A DNA stretch of 9,590 nt from 1162T-S-0a-05 sp050299435 (GTDB taxonomy: Bacteria; Pseudomonadota; Gammaproteobacteria; Pseudomonadales; Cellvibrionaceae). The position numbers were made by a program, and so were the translations under genes. The notes below the pieces were generated by a model. It was not told the DNA's origin. It saw only the letters and a program-made list of their open reading frames with translations, and did not search any database. Numbering within the stretch: the first letter of the stretch is position 1; every line of letters begins with the position of its first letter. The DNA is taken from NCBI GenBank assembly GCA_050299435.1, contig JBNKVX010000107.1, positions 1 to 9,590 of the forward strand, given 5' to 3'. This document shows positions 5,925 through 9,590 of this stretch, piece after piece.

Positions 5925-5938
5925 ATTCAAAATATGAT
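5909..5938 (+). promoter_or_regulatory. Candidate hybrid promoter at the IS66 end
   Basis: GTGACT (5909-5914, four of six matches to TTGACA) and TATGAT (5933-5938, five of six to TATAAT) are spaced by 18 bases. The -35 lies inside the IS66 inverted repeat and the -10 just outside it. It would give a leader of about 135 bases to the ATG at 6082. Outward promoters formed at IS ends are known from other elements; use here is inferred. Confidence 0.4.
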
Positions 5939-6081
5939 TGCAACGCCAGATTGCTAAGGTATGGTCTAGAGGTGGCTTGGACTGCAGCCGTAATCGTATT
6001 GCTAGCCGCGAATGGAAATACCGCTCGATTGGGCCATGCTTGGTTTCTGCATCGGGGAAATTTTGTGAGGAATTCAGTCGG

Positions 6082-8850
6082 ATGCTGAATTACAAAGAAA
6101 CAATTTTATACAGAAATTCCATAGGAAGCGGAGATCAAACTGACGCAAATACCCGAAGACTTGAAGTTTCTTTTGACAATGTTAGGAACAAGGTAACAGC
6201 CTTCCTATCGGAAATTCCAAAGGATATTCCGGGCTTGACATTGCACGATGTTAGCCATCTAGATTCTCTTTGGATTATCGCCGATATGATAGTCGGTGAA
6301 AGTTGCTCTCTAAATCCTCTAGAAGGCTATGTCCTCGGAGTATCTATATTACTGCATGATGCCGGCATGGCGCTTGCTTCTTATCAAGGAGGATTAGAAG
6401 AACTTTACGAGAGCAATGACTGGCGTGCAGAACGGTTGAAGAAAATAAAGTCGTACGGACTGCCAAAAAATATTCAAGATAACGATATCCCCCACAACGT
6501 GAAGTCTGAAATTATTGCTGATGTCTTGAGACGAAGGCACGCAACACAGGCGAATTCATTGGCCAGTTGTGAATGGTTCGATGAGGATTCAAATCCTGTT
6601 TATCTAATAGATGATTTAGAGCTAAGAAAATCGTTGGCTACATTAATAGGAAAGGTGGCGCTCAGTCATCATCAACCAGTTTCAAAGCTAGAAAAATACC
6701 TCGGCCACAAAGTTGGAGCGTTACCCGGTTTCCGACCGGATTGGGTAATTGACCCACTAAAAATTGCCTGCATTCTTCGATTGGCCGATGCGGCTCATTT
6801 GACTGCAGAACGCGCTCCTCTTTTTCATAAGATAGTGCTGAATAGAAACGACTTATCGAGGTCGCATTGGGACTTTCAGAGCAGAGTCAGTCAACCATTT
6901 TTGGAAAATAATGATGTGCTTGTTTATACAAGCACGCCGTTTCCCAAGACTGAAATTTCTGCTTGGTGGCTTGCTTATCACGCAATCAAAGCTCTTGACG
7001 GCGAAATTCGAGAGGTAAACAATTTATTATCTGATCTACGGCGAAGTGACGGTTTGTGCAGATTCGCCGTCAGCAGGGTTAAAGGAATTACGACACCCGA
7101 GGAGTTAACAAAACTGTTGCCTGCGGACGGATGGTCGCCCGTCGATACTCAAATCAACATAAAGGATTCTGTGAAATTCCTTTCTGATTTTGGCGGCAAA
7201 AAACTGTACGGAGATCGTCCTTGGGTTGTTCTTAGGGAGCTACTCCAAAATGCTGTTGATGCAATTAATGCAAGAAAAGTGATCGACCCACAATGGGCAG
7301 CTTCCAATTTTGGCAAGATTAAGGTTTCTCTAGAATCTGTAGATGAGGGGTGGTTGTTAAGAATTCAAGACAATGGAATTGGCATGTCTCAGTCCACGCT
7401 CACTAATGGATTGTTGAAGTTTGGAGAAAGCTTTTGGCTAAGTGATGCATTGTTTGATGAGTACCCCGAACTCTCAAAAGGAGAATATGAACCAATTGGA
7501 AAGTTTGGCATAGGTTTTTTTTCCGTTTTTATGGTATCCAGCAAGATTGTTGTCAGTACAAAAAAATATAACGAAAGCGGCGGGTTACAATTGTCTTTCC
7601 TGGGAGGGCTACTAAACCCAGCTACATTGGAAAAGCGAGATTTTATCGGCGATTTCTCGACTGATATATCGCTCTATATAAAGAAAGAAGTCGTGCGGAG
7701 GCTGAGCGTAGACGCCCTCTATAACAAAGACGCTGGGTATCAGTCATTTCGCAACTTGGGTTTTCAAAAATCCCATTTGACGCAATTGGTGAGTTATCTT
7801 GCCCCTAGCACCGGTATTAACGTCGAGATAGACGAACCATCGGGGAAATTCACAATACCTCATGATTTTTGGTCTAGATCGAACGATCTACAATTCAACA
7901 TGCTGATAAACAGTAACTCAGATAGACATTGGATTGTACTGGAAGGAATTTTCGCAAACACTGAACAATGGAGATACCATTCAAAAAGGCAAAATATAGA
8001 TAGTAAATACACAGTCATAAGATCAAGTGCTGAGGCTTCTTCATTCGGCAGAGCTTCGCTCATATATGGGGTTTCGCATAATGACGGTGAAGCAGGTCAT
8101 GTGATTAATGGAATTCGTGGTGGCGGAGAATTTGGTATTTCTGGTTTGCTGCCAGGAAATACAGATTTGCTATCTAGAAATGAAACGCACAGTGTACTTG
8201 GAGGAAACGAATTTCGTAAATTTTATGAGGAGCAAAAAGAGATTGCTTTTCGAACCTTATCAATCTTTTCTCTCTGGAGTGTTGAAAAATGCATGAAACA
8301 CAGGCTGCAGATAGAAAATTGCCCGATATTTATGGGTGCAAGAGAGGTGTATCCTGCCAACTTATTTTCAAAGTCAAAGGCAGGCACGTCATTCTGGGTT
8401 TTTTTGGAAGATCCTAGGAACTTAGAAGTTGGTTCTTTTGCGTTAGGTAACTCTTTTTTTAGACCCGCGGTCAGGCGCTATTGCAGTTCTGTTTTCGAAA
8501 ATGATAGTCCTAGAGCCAATGTGCTTTTTGGCATTGGTGCAATTCTGGACTTATTCCCGCGTTATATGAATATCAAATCCCAGAACATATCTTTCCACGA
8601 ATACTCTGTCGATCTTTCAGCGCAAAATCACATGAACGATTTCATAAATACAGATTTTGTTGAATATTTCTACAAATCACTTGCCACAAGCGGAATTAAG
8701 CGCATTTCTTTCAAAAATATCAATTCGCCTATGATATATCGATTTTTTAGAAGATATCACAAACGTCATAAAATGGAAAAGAGTTACATATTATTTGAAA
8801 TTTCCATTCATGATACCTTATCCCCGAAAAAAGTCGCAATTTTTGAGTGA
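6082..8850 (+). CDS. HD-domain / Hsp90-like (GHKL) ATPase fusion protein, candidate defence effector
   Basis: A 922-residue protein. The frame is open back to a TTG at 5938, but the ATG at 6082 is chosen because GAGGA precedes it and the extra residues do not look protein-like. Residues about 35-260 form an HD-phosphohydrolase-like domain with LHDVSH (55-59), the metal-binding pair LLHDAG (His92-Asp93), SHH (196-197) and RLADAAH (Asp236). Residues about 375-520 form a GHKL ATPase fold of Hsp90 type: ELLQNAVDA (386-394; Glu386, Asn390), DNGIGM (430-435) and GKFGIGFFS (473-481). LLSRN (697-701) may be the Hsp90 middle-domain arginine loop; the last 200 residues are unrecognised. All key residues are present, so both domains could be active. 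HD domains fused to Hsp90-like ATPases occur in bacterial conflict systems. The product is cytosolic, with no membrane helix. The gene stands alone between IS remnants and a restriction-modification gene and looks more A/T-rich than its neighbours, suggesting transfer. Substrate and trigger are unknown. Confidence 0.88.
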   Translation: MLNYKETILYRNSIGSGDQTDANTRRLEVSFDNVRNKVTAFLSEIPKDIPGLTLHDVSHLDSLWIIADMIVGESCSLNPLEGYVLGVSILLHDAGMALASYQGGLEELYESNDWRAERLKKIKSYGLPKNIQDNDIPHNVKSEIIADVLRRRHATQANSLASCEWFDEDSNPVYLIDDLELRKSLATLIGKVALSHHQPVSKLEKYLGHKVGALPGFRPDWVIDPLKIACILRLADAAHLTAERAPLFHKIVLNRNDLSRSHWDFQSRVSQPFLENNDVLVYTSTPFPKTEISAWWLAYHAIKALDGEIREVNNLLSDLRRSDGLCRFAVSRVKGITTPEELTKLLPADGWSPVDTQINIKDSVKFLSDFGGKKLYGDRPWVVLRELLQNAVDAINARKVIDPQWAASNFGKIKVSLESVDEGWLLRIQDNGIGMSQSTLTNGLLKFGESFWLSDALFDEYPELSKGEYEPIGKFGIGFFSVFMVSSKIVVSTKKYNESGGLQLSFLGGLLNPATLEKRDFIGDFSTDISLYIKKEVVRRLSVDALYNKDAGYQSFRNLGFQKSHLTQLVSYLAPSTGINVEIDEPSGKFTIPHDFWSRSNDLQFNMLINSNSDRHWIVLEGIFANTEQWRYHSKRQNIDSKYTVIRSSAEASSFGRASLIYGVSHNDGEAGHVINGIRGGGEFGISGLLPGNTDLLSRNETHSVLGGNEFRKFYEEQKEIAFRTLSIFSLWSVEKCMKHRLQIENCPIFMGAREVYPANLFSKSKAGTSFWVFLEDPRNLEVGSFALGNSFFRPAVRRYCSSVFENDSPRANVLFGIGAILDLFPRYMNIKSQNISFHEYSVDLSAQNHMNDFINTDFVEYFYKSLATSGIKRISFKNINSPMIYRFFRRYHKRHKMEKSYILFEISIHDTLSPKKVAIFE

Positions 8851-8864
8851 GCTTTCCAAATTAA

Positions 8865-8966
8865 GGCAAAGAAGAACAGGTCATCGCAATTTTAAAAGAA
8901 CAGGAAGCAGGACTTACGGTTACTCACTTCGCGACAGAGCACCAGTTTACCGAACGCCGCGTGTGA
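8865..8966 (+). pseudogene. IS3-family OrfA N-terminal fragment
   Basis: An uninterrupted 33-codon stretch reads GKEEQVIAILKEQEAGLTVT and then departs from the family, ending at TGA. The first 20 residues match the start of the helix-turn-helix OrfA protein of IS3-group elements (usually EEQI/VIAILKE.EAG). No ATG, no terminal repeat and no OrfB are visible, so this is a scrap. It begins 15 bases after the stop of the HD/Hsp90 gene. Confidence 0.7.
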
Positions 8967-9264
8967 ATTGACGTATAAAATTAGAAACTAGCAATACGAT
9001 TACCAATGCAATCCCGAAGTTTGCGACACATTTGCCTAGAAGGCATTTAAGTATAAATTCGGAATTTATTCATAATTCAAAAAAGTCATCTAAACCAGCA
9101 CCTTAGAAACAGTCAATTTATGCCAAATCAAAAGCATTCCAGCTTTTCGCGTCACATTTTGTAAGCACATTATGAGGTCTACAAGATCGGTAGCAACGTA
9201 GCAGGTTCCGGCTTCAAATAGGGGTTAGGTTATCGACCCTGGGAGCTGTTCAGAACATATGCGT
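8967..9264. other. A/T-rich intergenic stretch between convergent genes
   Basis: No gene is visible. It holds a hairpin TGCCT/AGGCA (9033-9045) followed by TTT, a weak terminator candidate for the gene to the left, and a perfect palindrome ATAAATTC-G-GAATTTAT (9053-9069). The sequence near 9180-9250 has no recognisable motif. Confidence 0.5.
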
Positions 9265-9590
9265 TCAATTGACCTTCTCCAACTCCGCAACTACCGAGCG
9301 GAAGCTGTTCAAACCTGCCTCGAGGTTCTCAATAATCTCGGCAGCCAAAATGTCGGGATCAGGCAGATTGTCGAGATCAGTCGCGCTTTTATCCTTAAGC
9401 CAAAATACATCCAAACTGGCTTTATCACGCGCCAAGAGCTCTTCGCGCGTAAAGGGACGCCATCGACCATCAGGGTTCTCTTCACTCCAGGTAGCAGAAC
9501 GTTTGTGCCGGTCAATCGGATTAAAGCAGGAAACAAACTCTTCGAGATGAGAATAGGTAAGCGGTTTTTGCTTCAATGTATGGTGCACGT
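9265..9590 (-). CDS. hsdM: Type I restriction-modification methylase subunit M, C-terminal part
   Basis: The frame runs off the right edge; 108 codons before the stop are visible, and the GTG near the edge is internal. The sequence is the conserved tail of one large group of HsdM proteins: HHTLKQKPL, LEEFVSCFNP, then RSATWSEENPDGRWRPFT, LLARDKASLDVFWLKD and DNLPDPDILAAEI, ending in a helical segment thought to contact HsdS. HsdM transfers a methyl group from S-adenosylmethionine to adenine in the recognition sequence set by HsdS. The catalytic NPPF/Y motif would lie outside the window. No hsdS or hsdR follows within the 400 bases downstream, so M is the last gene of its operon here or has lost its partners. 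Confidence 0.88.
   Translation of the reverse strand, partial: VHHTLKQKPLTYSHLEEFVSCFNPIDRHKRSATWSEENPDGRWRPFTREELLARDKASLDVFWLKDKSATDLDNLPDPDILAAEIIENLEAGLNSFRSVVAELEKVN

Noticed and set aside
5938..6081. N-terminal extension of the HD/Hsp90 protein from TTG 5938
   Set aside because: The extension is Cys/Arg/Ser-rich without pattern, its start overlaps a good -10 sequence, and ATG 6082 has a ribosome-binding site.
1..9260. GAGCTGTTC occurring at 4, about 5839 and about 9243
   Set aside because: Only 9 bases, unrelated flanks and irregular spacing; not supported as a repeat family.
1..9590. CRISPR array, tRNA or rRNA gene
   Set aside because: No regularly spaced direct repeats and no cloverleaf with tRNA consensus; the cloverleaf at 3156-3231 lacks tRNA features.

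Overview
The window looks like accessory DNA from a proteobacterium, assembled from mobile-element, phage-regulatory and defence-like modules. No chromosomal housekeeping gene or rRNA/tRNA is visible. The IS66-type transposase remnant and the type I methylase tail fit Alphaproteobacteria as well as other Proteobacteria, so I do not assign a genus.

Layout. (1) 1-1554 (+): the 3' part of a VirB6/TrbL-like inner-membrane channel gene of a type IV secretion or conjugation system, closed by a strong bidirectional terminator (1561-1599). (2) 1673-2218 (-): a lipoprotein of unknown function, convergent with it. (3) 2337-3104 (-): a Rha-family phage regulatory protein. Its 5' leader (about 3105-3300, minus strand) is the most structured stretch of the window. 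It holds a cloverleaf RNA resembling the C4 / P4 CI antisense immunity RNAs, a downstream target covering the rha Shine-Dalgarno, a second shorter copy of the target upstream, and an intrinsic terminator directly after that upstream copy. This is the organisation known from phage P1 c4-icd-ant and satellite phage P4 immunity. (4) 3620-4933 (+): three overlapping, unrecognised genes. The second is a 53-aa single-pass membrane peptide and the third a 252-aa single-pass membrane protein. (5) 4934-5467: no convincing gene, one long perfect-looking hairpin. (6) 5468-5924: an internally deleted IS66-family element with both terminal inverted repeats and a transposase C-terminus broken by an amber codon. 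(7) 6082-8850 (+): a large protein joining an HD-phosphohydrolase-like domain to an Hsp90/GHKL-type ATPase domain, a good candidate for a conflict or anti-phage effector. (8) 8865-8966: a scrap of an IS3-family OrfA. (9) 9265-9590 (-): the C-terminus of a type I restriction-modification methylase (HsdM), entering from the right edge.

How the parts may work together. The transfer gene, decayed IS elements, methylase and HD/Hsp90 protein suggest a conjugative or integrative island carrying a defence cargo. The rha locus appears to be regulated by RNA rather than by a repressor protein: the leader would make a small antisense RNA whose two loops can pair with the rha ribosome-binding region (blocking translation) and with an upstream copy beside a terminator (premature termination). 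The HD/Hsp90 gene probably uses a promoter at or just outside the right-hand end of the IS66 remnant. These functional links are inferences; the base-pairing, motifs and inverted repeats are directly visible.
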